From DATNBT01 sp964579765 (GTDB taxonomy: Bacteria; Acidobacteriota; Vicinamibacteria; Vicinamibacterales; CAVVIG01), in the NCBI GenBank assembly GCA_964579765.1, contig CAZOIK010000442.1:1-15636 (forward strand): a DNA stretch of 15,636 nt, given 5' to 3'. Positions 1-6,939 of this stretch are shown in pieces. The notes below the pieces were generated by a model, which worked only from the letters and a program-made list of their open reading frames with translations, ran no database searches and was not told the DNA's origin. The first letter of the stretch is position 1. Every line of letters starts with the position of its first letter. A program made the position numbers and the translations under genes.

Positions 1-2
1 TC

Positions 3-2249
3 TTTGTGGGGGAGGGGTTTGGGGGCGCTGTGGGGGGCCCCCCCCCTGCCCCCCGGCCGGGGGGCGCCGCGCCGGGCCGGTGGGTGATCCGGCACGCCGC
101 CGGCATCACTCGCTATCAACATGCCGTGGAGGGCATGGACCAGGAACTCGCGGTGTGCGTGTCGCCTGAGGATCCGGTGAAGCTGGCCGTCCTGACGCTG
201 ACCAACACGTCCAAGCGCAGGCGGCGTCTCAGCGTGTTCGGATACGTCGAGTGGTGCCTGGGGCCGCCGCGCTCCGGTGAACGGCGCTTCGTGGTCACCG
301 AGATGGACGCGGCGACCGGCGTCCTGCTGGCGCGCAACGCCTACAACACGGACTTCTGCGAGAGCGTCGCGTTCTGGCGCGCCACGACGACACCGCGGTC
401 TCACACGGGCGATCGCGCTGAGTTCGTCGGACGCAACCGCACGCTGAGCTCGCCCGCCGCGCTCTTCCGCGAGCGGCTCGCCGGCCGCACTGGCGCCGGG
501 CTCGATCCGTGCGGCGCCCTGCACGTCGTCGTGGAGCTCGGCCCGGGCGAATGCCAACGCGTGGCCTTCGCGCTGGGGCAGGGACGCGACCGCGCCGAAG
601 CGATGCACCTGGCGGCTCGGTATTCCTCGGTGGCGCAGGTGGACGCGACGCTCGCGGCGGTGGAGCAGACGTGGAACGAGATGCTCGAGGCGGTTCAGAT
701 CAGCACGCCTGATGATTCCTTCGATCTCATCGTCAACCGCTGGCTGCTGTATCAGACGTTGAGCTGTCGCATCTGGGCCCGCAGCGGCCCGTACCAGCCC
801 GGCGGGGCGTTCGGGTTCCGCGATCAGCTGCAGGACGTGCTGGCGCTGCTGTACGCCCGGCCCGATCTGTGCCGCGCGCATCTTCTTCACGCCGCCTCGC
901 GACAGTTCATCGAGGGCGACGTCCAGCACTGGTGGCATCCGCCGGCCGGACGAGGCACCAGAACGCGCTGCTCCGACGATCTGCTCTGGCTGCCCTACGC
1001 CATCGCGAGCTACGTGTCGCAGAGCGGTGACGAGTCGGTGCTGGATGAAGTCGTGCCGTTCCTCGAGGCCCCGGCGCTCGAGCCCGATCAGGCGGAAGCG
1101 TACATGCTGCCACGCGCGTCTTCGGAAACCGCGTCGCTCTTCGAGCACTCGGTGCGCGCCATCGCTCACGCGATGCACTACGGCGCGCACGGGCTCCCGC
1201 TCATCGGATCCGGCGACTGGAACGACGGGATGAATCGTGTCGGACACGATGGTCGGGGCGAAAGCGTGTGGCTCGGGTGGTTCCTGGTCACCGTGCTGAA
1301 CGAGTTCGCCCCGATCTGCGACCGCCGGGGGCGGAGCGATCTCGCCCGACTCTACCGGGACGGGGCTCGATGGCTGACCGGGATGCTGGAGCTCGCGTGG
1401 GACGGCGACTGGTATCGGCGCGCCTATTTTGACGATGGCACGCCTCTCGGGTCCGTGCAGAACGAGGAGTGCAAGCTCGATTCGCTGACCCAATCATGGG
1501 CGGTGCTTTCAGGCGCAGCACAGCCGCGCCGGGCCGAGCGCGCGATGGGCGCCGTCCGAGCGCACTTGGTACGCCGCGACGCGCAGATCGTGCTGCTGCT
1601 GACGCCGCCGTTCGATCACATGGCGCACGATCCTGGGTATATCAAAGGCTATGTGCCCGGCGTTCGCGAGAACGGCGGCCAGTACACGCACGCCGCGCTC
1701 TGGACGGTGATCGCGCTGGCTCGCCTCGGCCTGGGCGACGAAGCGATGGAACTGTTCCACATGCTCAACCCGATCAACCACATGCGGACGGCGGAAGACG
1801 CCGAGCGGTACCGGGTGGAGCCGTACGTTGTGGCCGCCGATGTCTACGCGCACCCCATGCACGTCGGCCGCGGCGGTTGGACGTGGTACACGGGGTCGGC
1901 GGGATGGATGTACCAGGCGGCGATTCAGGCACTGCTCGGCGTGCGGCGGAGCGGCGCGACGATCAGCGTGAACCCCTGCGTTCCCACGGCGTGGCCGCGC
2001 TATTCACTCACCTGGCGCGTCGGCCGCACTCGGTACTGTTTCACCGTGTTCAACCACGACCGCCGCTGCAGTGGAATCGCATCGGCCGCGCTCGACGGCG
2101 CCCCGATCGACCCGGGTGCGATACCGTTCGCGGATGATGGCGGAGTGCATGAGGTGACCATCGTCCTGGGCGCGCCGCTGGACGCGACGGCCAAGGCAGA
2201 CGGCAGTCATTTCAGCCACGACGCAAGCCGCACGGTCGAGGCCGAATAG
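3..2249 (+). CDS. Cyclic beta-1,2-glucan synthetase-type GH94 module, 5'-partial
   Basis: This is the C-terminal glycoside-phosphorylase-like (GH94, formerly GT36) part of an NdvB/cyclic beta-1,2-glucan synthetase. The reading frame is open to the window edge, so the GTG at 6 is probably not a start; complete NdvB proteins are several times longer. Numbering from base 6, residues 30-230 are the beta-sandwich region ([15 protein letters not shown], then [20 protein letters not shown], then [10 protein letters not shown]). The (alpha/alpha)6 barrel follows, with [29 protein letters not shown] and GSGDWNDGM at about 401-409; that last motif carries the GH94 catalytic acid Asp. [19 protein letters not shown] near the end is typical of the family. 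In NdvB this module controls glucan chain length during synthesis of periplasmic or secreted cyclic glucans. The first ~28 codons are glycine/proline-rich and do not resemble the family (see findings). A stand-alone GH94 phosphorylase is less likely because of the NdvB-like N-terminal part and the open 5' end. Confidence 0.9.
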   Translation, partial: FVGEGFGGAVGGPPPAPRPGGAAPGRWVIRHAAGITRYQHAVEGMDQELAVCVSPEDPVKLAVLTLTNTSKRRRRLSVFGYVEWCLGPPRSGERRFVVTEMDAATGVLLARNAYNTDFCESVAFWRATTTPRSHTGDRAEFVGRNRTLSSPAALFRERLAGRTGAGLDPCGALHVVVELGPGECQRVAFALGQGRDRAEAMHLAARYSSVAQVDATLAAVEQTWNEMLEAVQISTPDDSFDLIVNRWLLYQTLSCRIWARSGPYQPGGAFGFRDQLQDVLALLYARPDLCRAHLLHAASRQFIEGDVQHWWHPPAGRGTRTRCSDDLLWLPYAIASYVSQSGDESVLDEVVPFLEAPALEPDQAEAYMLPRASSETASLFEHSVRAIAHAMHYGAHGLPLIGSGDWNDGMNRVGHDGRGESVWLGWFLVTVLNEFAPICDRRGRSDLARLYRDGARWLTGMLELAWDGDWYRRAYFDDGTPLGSVQNEECKLDSLTQSWAVLSGAAQPRRAERAMGAVRAHLVRRDAQIVLLLTPPFDHMAHDPGYIKGYVPGVRENGGQYTHAALWTVIALARLGLGDEAMELFHMLNPINHMRTAEDAERYRVEPYVVAADVYAHPMHVGRGGWTWYTGSAGWMYQAAIQALLGVRRSGATISVNPCVPTAWPRYSLTWRVGRTRYCFTVFNHDRRCSGIASAALDGAPIDPGAIPFADDGGVHEVTIVLGAPLDATAKADGSHFSHDASRTVEAE

Positions 2250-2285
2250 CCCGAGCGCGCGTGGTCCCCGCAGGTCGCGGCGCGA

Positions 2286-2492
2286 TCACCCTCGAGTGAG
2301 GAGATAGACGATCGAGGCGGCGGCGGTCAGGATGCCGGCCCACACCAGCAACGCACGGCGAACGCGCTGGTCGTGGGCACGCCCACGAGCAACCCAGGCA
2401 ACCCATCGGTTGTCGAAGTCAGCGTCCGGTGGCGTGGTTTGCGCGCCGTAACGTGTCGTGCCGATCGGACTGGCAGGCGGATGGTCGTTCAT
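2286..2492 (-). CDS. Small single-pass membrane protein, 68 aa, unknown function
   Basis: I do not recognise a family. I chose the internal ATG at 2492 because a GGAG lies about 10 nt upstream on the minus strand, and because the longer open frame extending to 2714 adds only arginine/serine-rich sequence that looks non-coding. Residues 1-45 are hydrophilic (MNDHPPASPIGTTRYG at the start, DNRWVAWVARGRAHDQRVRR before the membrane). Residues 47-65 form one hydrophobic helix, ending in the short tail LLTRG. The positive charges before the helix predict an N-in orientation. The gene is convergent with the GH94 gene (36 nt between the stops) and has no minus-strand partner nearby. It could be a membrane-anchored accessory peptide; no specific role can be inferred. 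Confidence 0.55.
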   Translation of the reverse strand: MNDHPPASPIGTTRYGAQTTPPDADFDNRWVAWVARGRAHDQRVRRALLVWAGILTAAASIVYLLTRG

Positions 2493-2726
2493 GATCGGTG
2501 GTCTCCGGTTCAAGTGTCTCGTGGTCCGTAGACCTGCGATGTTCACTTCGGGATAGTCGCGCCGCCGCGAATGCCTTCGCGGTGTGGTGCTGACACGTGC
2601 ATGAGCGTCGCTGCGACTCCAGCAGGGTGGCTGTGCCGTGTGGTACACGCGCGGAGTGTCCCGTGCGCTACGCTGCTCCGATGAGGACGACTCATGAGTT
2701 CCGATGAAACACATGAGACCGTTCCA

Positions 2727-3024
2727 CTCAACGCAGCGGTGGAGAATGCCGCCGCTCGGCGGCGATCAGCAGATCGGCGTCAACATCGTCAAGCGCGCGA
2801 TCGAAGAGCCCCTGCGCTGGATTGCGACCAATGCAGGACAGGAGGGGGCGAGCGTCGTGCAAAGAGTGCGCGACATGAAGGACGAGGACGGCTTCAACGC
2901 GCTGACCGACACCGACGAGAACCTATCAGCCCTGGGACTGATCGTCGTGTGCGCCGAGGCGGTCCTGCGCGATCGCGACCGCGTCGTTCGGCATGCCGTC
3001 TCGATCGAGTCCGGGATGGCTGGA
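2727..3024 (+). pseudogene. Decayed GroEL (60-kDa chaperonin) fragment
   Basis: Bases 2758-2925 encode 56 residues that read as the C-terminal equatorial part of GroEL. They include GGDQQIGVNIVKRAIEEPLR, then WIATNAGQEGASVVQRVRD, then GFNALTDTDENL, against the family pattern of (D)QxxG..V..RA.EEPLRQI..NAG.E..VV...V....G.NA.T..Y..L. Downstream the match is weak: SALGLI would fit the start of the 'GxxDPTKVVR' segment, and DRVVRHAV...S..AG (about 2977-3024) would fit 'TKVVR.AL.NA.S.AG' if extra residues are inserted between. Just upstream, in another frame, AAVEN (about 2733-2747) followed by a GC-rich stretch may be the remains of the 'RAAVEEGIVPGGG' segment joined by a deletion. A complete GroEL is about 540 residues; the apical and intermediate domains and the C-terminus are absent. 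It sits next to ~570 bases of non-coding sequence, which fits a decayed locus. An ATG at 2704 opens a 159-codon frame through the fragment, but there is no reason to expect a folded product. Confidence 0.72.
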
Positions 3025-3598
3025 CCGCTCCGGGCCGGGCCGGTCGTCTTCCGTAGCGCCCTTGTGCAGATCGCGATTCGCGTCGGAAGCGGGACGCTCG
3101 TTCAAGGTCATCTCTATACGCTGTCACACGGCGCTGGCTGCACGCTGTGCAGTTCGAGACAGTGCGAATCGGTGCGATCGTGAGACAGTGATCGCATCTG
3201 TATGCCGGCCGTTGTCGCCGCTGAAGGCGGCGTGCTCGATCGCGTGCTCGAGAGCAGGTACCGGAGGAGAGACAACGGACTCATCCGCGCTGCATCGCGC
3301 GCATTTCACACGGCGCGGATGGGAACGACATGGGGCGCGCGCTGCCAACGATCGTATGCGCTGACCGAAGGTGACACCCTGCTCGCGAGCGCCGAACGGT
3401 ACGCGCTCGCCGGAGTGCTCGATGGACGGCCCGTCGCAATCTGCGGCAACGGCCGCCACAGGTCACGATCGTTTCGTCCATGCCGTCGCCGGCGGTCATC
3501 GGCGTCCGCCGGCTCGGCGCCGCGTCGATAGAACCGCCGCTATCGAGCGGCGACGTGCTGTTCTGGCGCAACGACGTCTTGTGAGCGCCAGATTCGTA
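3025..3598. other. Gene-poor interval, no convincing gene
   Basis: Several open frames cross this stretch on both strands, as expected at this GC content, but all are arginine/serine/alanine-rich and none shows a family motif, a convincing start with ribosome-binding site, or conserved structure. It probably contains decayed sequence continuing from the GroEL fragment plus the upstream region of the Crp/Fnr gene. Small repeats seen: GAGACAGTG occurs twice (3156-3164 and 3182-3190), and an imperfectly placed dyad TGCGATC-N10-GATCGCA lies at 3173-3196. Confidence 0.5.
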
Positions 3599-3610
3599 GA
3601 AGGGACCCCC

Positions 3611-4264
3611 ATGCGTCCGACACGGCCTCCCGCCTTTAACGCGCAGCATTTTCTCGATTCGAGAGGGCTCGCGAAGACGCTCGTCCAGTACGCCGCGGGA
3701 CAGATGATCTTCACGCAGGGCGACCCCTGTGATCACGTGTTGTACATCAGGCGCGGCAACGTCAAGCTGTCAGTGGTATCGAAGGCCGGCAAAGAGGCCG
3801 TGGTAGCGATGCTGAGCGCGGGCGAATTCTTCGGCGAAGGCTGTCTCGCGGGCCAACCGGCGCGCATGGGCACGGCCACGGCGACGACCGACAGCGCCAT
3901 CCTTCTGGTGGACAAAGTGCGCATGGTCACACTGCTGCACAAAGAGCGCGCGATGTCCGATCGGTTCATCGCCCACCTGCTGGCGCGGAATATTCACATC
4001 GAGGAAGACCTCATCGATCACCTGTTCAACTCGAGCGAGAAGCGGCTGGCCCGCACGCTCCTGCTGCTCGCACGGTACGGCAAACACGACACGCCCGTCC
4101 GCGCCGTGCCGCTCGTCTCGCAGGAAACGCTCGCGAAAATGGTCGGGACGACGCGATCGCGCGTGAACTTCTTCATGAAGAAATTCCAGCGGCTGGGCTT
4201 CATCGAATACAAGAACGGCCTCAAGGTCCACAGTTCCCTCCTCACCGTGATCCTCCACGATTAG
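3611..4264 (+). CDS. Crp/Fnr-family transcriptional regulator
   Basis: The product is 217 aa, the normal length for a Crp/Fnr regulator. I chose the ATG at 3611 because AGAAGGGA lies just upstream and because the longer frame adds only low-quality sequence. Residues ~20-115 form the cyclic-nucleotide-binding-type beta-roll (FTQGDPCDHVLYIRRGNVKL, then GEFFGEGCLAGQ). A dimerisation helix (~117-138) follows, and then the winged helix-turn-helix (~165-205) with VSQETLAKMVGTTRSRVNFF and a recognition helix ending MKKFQRLGFIEY. The only cysteines are C40 and C78, so the four-cysteine iron-sulphur sensor of oxygen-sensing FNR is absent. The phosphate-binding 'RSA' of cAMP-binding CRP is replaced by RMGTA, so the ligand is unknown. 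The gene is convergent with the DUF5670-type gene and their stop codons overlap. It could control that gene or the downstream surface-protein run, but this is inference. Confidence 0.9.
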   Translation: MRPTRPPAFNAQHFLDSRGLAKTLVQYAAGQMIFTQGDPCDHVLYIRRGNVKLSVVSKAGKEAVVAMLSAGEFFGEGCLAGQPARMGTATATTDSAILLVDKVRMVTLLHKERAMSDRFIAHLLARNIHIEEDLIDHLFNSSEKRLARTLLLLARYGKHDTPVRAVPLVSQETLAKMVGTTRSRVNFFMKKFQRLGFIEYKNGLKVHSSLLTVILHD

Positions 4265-4416
4265 CCGCGCGCAGGGTTCCGTCCCTGGATGACGCGAAGC
4301 AAGACGATGATGGCGGCGACCACCAGCAGCAGGTGGAGCAGGCCGCCGAGCGTGTAGGACGTGGCAAGCCCGAGCGCCCATAAGACGACCAGAACGACGG
4401 CGAGTGTTTCAAGCAT
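4261..4416 (-). CDS. Lmo0937/DUF5670-family small membrane protein, 51 aa
   Basis: The 51-residue product matches the short two-helix Lmo0937-type family, whose signature is a hydrophobic helix, a TSYTLGG turn and a second helix. Here helix 1 is about residues 3-18 (LAVVLVVLWALGLATS), then YTLGGLLHLL leads into helix 2 (about 24-41), ending with the basic tail RVIQGRNPARG. The ATG at 4416 has an excellent ribosome-binding site (AAGGGAG, 6 nt before the start). Function is unknown; members are common, tiny and often found near stress or envelope genes. The stop codon TAA (4263-4261) overlaps the TAG of the Crp/Fnr gene on the opposite strand (shared TTAG at 4261-4264). A perfect dyad lies 25 bp upstream of the start and may be an operator. 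Confidence 0.85.
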   Translation of the reverse strand: MLETLAVVLVVLWALGLATSYTLGGLLHLLLVVAAIIVLLRVIQGRNPARG

Positions 4417-4634
4417 GACTATCTCCCTTGTGTAGGTGGTGTGCACCATTTGGTGCAACAGCGTGTCGCACCCCGGAGGTTTGCGGTTGTGCAGAAGGGC
4501 ACAGTCGCAGCTGCTTCTGACGTCGGTGTCTGCCGGGTGTGCTATCCGGCACACGTCGCCTTCGCGCAATCAGCTTACGCTCGGTTCCTCGGTCATACGG
4601 TGTTCTTCATGTTGGACGGAAAGAGACGGTATAG
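4417..4634. promoter_or_regulatory. Divergent intergenic region upstream of the LPKTAG-protein gene
   Basis: This 218-bp region separates two divergent genes and must hold both of their promoters. Besides the dyad at 4442-4457, it carries a GGAAAGAG (4618-4625) that can serve as the ribosome-binding site for the ATG at 4635 with about 9 nt spacing. No strong -35/-10 pair can be called for either direction, and open frames across it look non-coding. Confidence 0.5.
4442..4457. promoter_or_regulatory. 16-bp dyad TGCACC-N4-GGTGCA, candidate operator
   Basis: This perfect 6-bp inverted repeat with a 4-bp spacer (ATTT) lies 25 bp upstream of the 51-aa membrane protein gene (minus strand) and about 180 bp upstream of the LPKTAG-protein gene (plus strand). 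Two half-sites around an N4 centre is the layout of FNR-like sites, and a Crp/Fnr regulator is encoded nearby. The half-site sequence is not the classical TTGAT or TGTGA, so the assignment to that regulator is only a hypothesis. Confidence 0.35.
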
Positions 4635-5336
4635 ATGATCAAGAAAGCACTCTGGATTGGAATCGCACTGACGGCACTCGGATTCGTCTCGGCGCCGAGC
4701 GCCCGCGCGGACGAGTGGAACAAAGCCACGACGATCACGTTCAGCCAGCCGGTCGACGTGGCCGGGCACGTGCTCGTCGCGGGCACCTATCTGTTCAAGA
4801 TGGCCGATGCCAACGACCGGCATCTCGTGCAGATCTTCAGCGCCGACGGAAAGACGGTCATCGCCACGGTGATGACGATTCCGGACTACCGGCTGACGGC
4901 GACCGACCAGACCGTCATCAGGTTCCGCGAAGTGCCGGCCGGCTCGCCCGACGCAGTCCGAGCGTGGTTCTATCCCGGCCGGACGATCGGCGAGGAATTC
5001 GTCTATCCGAAGCACCGTGCCCTCGAACTCGCGAGAGCGTCGAAGGTTCCGGTGCCCGCGGTGGCGGCCGATGTGGCGGACGTGGCCGAGGTGGCCGCGC
5101 TGAAGACGGCGGAAATCGTGGCCATCACGCCCGAAGAAAAGGAAGTCCCGGTCGTCGCCGCCATTCAGACGACGCCAGTCGAGCCGGTCGCGACGACCGC
5201 GCGCAACGAGCCGGCGGAACTGCCGAAGACCGCCGGCACGCTGCCGATCGTCTTCGTGACGAGCCTGGCGCTGCTCGCGCTCGCCGTCGGCCTCACGGCC
5301 TACAGCAGACGTACTGCGACGGCCTCGGTGTCCTAG
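4635..5336 (+). CDS. Secreted protein with LPKTAG sorting-type C-terminus
   Basis: This 233-aa protein has three parts. Residues 1-25 form a Sec signal peptide (MIKKALWIGIALTALGF, likely cut after SARA). Residues 27-128 form a compact beta-rich domain (TFSQPVDVAGHVLVAGTYLF, then HLVQIFSADGKTVIATV, then AWFYPGRTIGEEFVYPKHRA); I associate this domain style with hypothetical proteins of Acidobacteriota, and its function is unknown. Residues 138-195 form a V/A/P/E-rich, low-complexity stalk. At the end LPKTAG (196-201) is followed by a hydrophobic stretch (about 203-222) and SRR, the tripartite layout of a sortase sorting signal. A sortase gene lies about 0.9 kb downstream on the same strand, so this is its likely substrate. 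The motif ends in TA-G rather than TG, as in many LPXTA-type signals. The role is probably cell-surface display; the attachment point in a diderm envelope is unknown. Confidence 0.85.
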   Translation: MIKKALWIGIALTALGFVSAPSARADEWNKATTITFSQPVDVAGHVLVAGTYLFKMADANDRHLVQIFSADGKTVIATVMTIPDYRLTATDQTVIRFREVPAGSPDAVRAWFYPGRTIGEEFVYPKHRALELARASKVPVPAVAADVADVAEVAALKTAEIVAITPEEKEVPVVAAIQTTPVEPVATTARNEPAELPKTAGTLPIVFVTSLALLALAVGLTAYSRRTATASVS

Positions 5337-5348
5337 CGACTTGGTCCT

Positions 5349-5377
5349 GCGCCGCGGGACCGGCTGTCCCGCGGCGC
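5349..5377 (+). terminator. Perfect 12-bp GC-rich hairpin, possible terminator or attenuator
   Basis: GCGCCGCGGGAC and its exact reverse complement GTCCCGCGGCGC flank a 5-nt loop (CGGCT), 13 nt after the stop codon of the LPKTAG-protein gene. There is no T-run after it, so it is not a classical intrinsic terminator; it could stop or slow transcription or protect the 3' end of the upstream message. It overlaps the longest possible open frame of the next gene, which argues for that gene starting downstream at 5392. Confidence 0.6.
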
Positions 5378-5391
5378 GAGCAGGTGTCCGC

Positions 5392-6279
5392 GTGCCCTTA
5401 CTGCTGCCGGTCTTTCTTCTCGTTTTGCAAGCGGTCCTCACCGTTCACACCGAACTCGTCGTCGTCCCCGTCGTTGTGACCAACGCTCAAGGGGGCCACG
5501 TCACCACGTTGACTCAGGACGACTTCCACGTGTACGAGGACGGCCGGTCGCGGCCCGTGGTCGTCTTCCAGCACGGAGAGGCCCCGATCACGCTCGGCAT
5601 GGTCGTCGATCGCAGCCAGAGCATGCGCCCGAAGAGTGTGGCGCTCGCGACCGCCGTGTCGGCGGTGTTGCAGGTGATGCGCAAAGACGACGAGGTGTTT
5701 GCCGTGGACTTCAACGATCATGTGTCGTTCGAACTGCCCGACGGCCATCCGTTCACGCGCGATCCGCGAGCGATGGCGGCCACGCTCGCCGGCATGGCTT
5801 CGGCGGGGCAGACGGCGTTGTACGACGGCGTCGCCGCCGGCCTCGCGCAGCTTCGCGCGGGACATGCGGAGCGACAGGCGCTCGTCGTCATCAGCGACGG
5901 CGGCGACAACGCGAGCCGGCACACGTACGCGGACGTGCTGGCGATCGCCCGGCGCAGCGACGCGGTCGTGTATGCCATCGGACTGGTGGGGCCGTCCCCG
6001 GATGAAGCAGACGAGGATGAGGGGGTGCTCACGCGGCTCTGCCACGATACCGGCGGGGTCGCCTATTTTCCGAAGACGACGCAGGAGATCGCGGCCGTGT
6101 CGGCGCGGATTGCCGCCGACCTTCGCGAGCAGTACACGCTCGGGTTCGAGCCGGCGGCGCGAGCCGGCGCACGCGCGTTCAGGAAGATTGAAGTGAGAGT
6201 GACGGCCACCGGACACGGACGGCTTCACGTGCGGACGCGATCCGGATATCTCGTCGAGAATTCGAGCGTCACGCCGTGA
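5392..6279 (+). CDS. vWA-domain protein, VWFA-related acidobacterial type
   Basis: Length is 295 aa from the GTG at 5392. The alternative TTG at 5341 adds 17 residues with several arginines, which would give a more typical signal-peptide n-region, but it runs through the 12-bp hairpin and has no clear ribosome-binding site, so the start is uncertain. A hydrophobic N-terminus (PLLLPVFLLVLQAVLTVHTE) predicts export or membrane anchoring. Next comes an introductory strand region (LVVVPVVVTNAQGGHVTTL, then DDFHVYEDGRSRPVVVF) and then the von Willebrand factor A fold. The metal-ion-dependent adhesion site looks intact: DRSQS at 73-77, T141 in GQTALYDGV, and D169 in VISDGGDN. The C-terminal part (LREQYTLGFEP, then KIEVRV and SGYLV) is a beta domain usual in this family. 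There is no sorting motif of its own. It overlaps the sortase start (GTGA), so the two are translationally coupled, and it may be an adhesin-like partner of the sortase substrate. Confidence 0.87.
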   Translation: MPLLLPVFLLVLQAVLTVHTELVVVPVVVTNAQGGHVTTLTQDDFHVYEDGRSRPVVVFQHGEAPITLGMVVDRSQSMRPKSVALATAVSAVLQVMRKDDEVFAVDFNDHVSFELPDGHPFTRDPRAMAATLAGMASAGQTALYDGVAAGLAQLRAGHAERQALVVISDGGDNASRHTYADVLAIARRSDAVVYAIGLVGPSPDEADEDEGVLTRLCHDTGGVAYFPKTTQEIAAVSARIAADLREQYTLGFEPAARAGARAFRKIEVRVTATGHGRLHVRTRSGYLVENSSVTP

Positions 6280-6884
6280 GCCGGGGCCTCCGAGACGCCG
6301 CCCGCCTGGGCGCACGCGTACTGTTCACGGCCGGCGCCCTCGCCCTCGGATATGTCGCGTACGTCAGCATCGACGCGCGTCTGTATCAAGCGCGCGAGCG
6401 TCGTCGCTTCGAGGCGGACCGCCGACCGGTGGCGATCGCCGCGGTGTCGCCCACGCCCGCGGCAGTCGTGGCGCCGCCGCCGGCAGACGGAACGACGATT
6501 GGCGAGATCAGGATCGCGCGGCTCCGGTTGTCCGCCGTCATCGCCCAGGGTGAATCCGAGCCGATCCTCCAGCGCGCGGTGGGACATCTCGCCCGCACGG
6601 CGCTGCCGGGCGCCGAAGGCAATGTCGTGCTTGCCGGCCATCGCGACACGTTTTTTCGTCCGCTGAAGGGGATCCGCGACGGCGATCGCATCACGCTGAG
6701 CACACGAGACCGCGACATCGAGTACGTGGTCGAGTGGACGTCGGTGGTGAAGCCGACGGACGTCCAAGTCATCGAACCCACCGGCGGCCACACGTTGACG
6801 CTGGTGACCTGTTTTCCCTTCTATTACGTGGGCGCCGCGCCCAATCGCTTCATCGTCTTTGCGCGAGAGACTTCGAACTTCTGA
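6276..6884 (+). CDS. Class D-like sortase
   Basis: This 202-aa transpeptidase has an N-terminal anchor (about residues 13-31), a short proline/alanine-rich linker (51-72) and a C-terminal sortase domain (about 74-200). The catalytic residues are all present: H122 in VLAGHRDTFFRPL, C179 in TLVTCFPFYYVG and R191 in APNRFIV. The HRDTFF and TCFPFYYVGAAPNRF patterns are those of class D-type sortases. Such enzymes cut between T and the next residue of an LPxT signal and join the protein to an envelope amine. The GTG start at 6276 overlaps the vWA gene stop. The gene for an LPKTAG protein sits two genes upstream, so enzyme and substrate are likely co-expressed. The nucleophile that receives the substrate in this diderm is unknown. 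Confidence 0.93.
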   Translation: MSRGLRDAARLGARVLFTAGALALGYVAYVSIDARLYQARERRRFEADRRPVAIAAVSPTPAAVVAPPPADGTTIGEIRIARLRLSAVIAQGESEPILQRAVGHLARTALPGAEGNVVLAGHRDTFFRPLKGIRDGDRITLSTRDRDIEYVVEWTSVVKPTDVQVIEPTGGHTLTLVTCFPFYYVGAAPNRFIVFARETSNF

Positions 6885-6939
6885 CACGAGGCTGTGGTCG
6901 GAACATCTGCCGCGCGATAGCTGCTATCGTAGCTGGCGA

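Noticed and set aside
3202..3531. 109-codon plus-strand open frame with an ATG
   Set aside because: Arginine/serine-rich C-terminus, no family motif, no clear ribosome-binding site; overlaps several equally poor frames on both strands.
3611..4264. Classification of the regulator as an oxygen-sensing FNR or a cAMP-binding CRP
   Set aside because: The N-terminal cysteine cluster of FNR is absent and the CRP phosphate-binding Arg-Ser-Ala is not conserved, so only the family can be stated.
5398..6315. 305-codon minus-strand open frame opposite the vWA gene
   Set aside because: Arginine/histidine-rich shadow; the plus strand carries an intact metal-binding site and coupled start.
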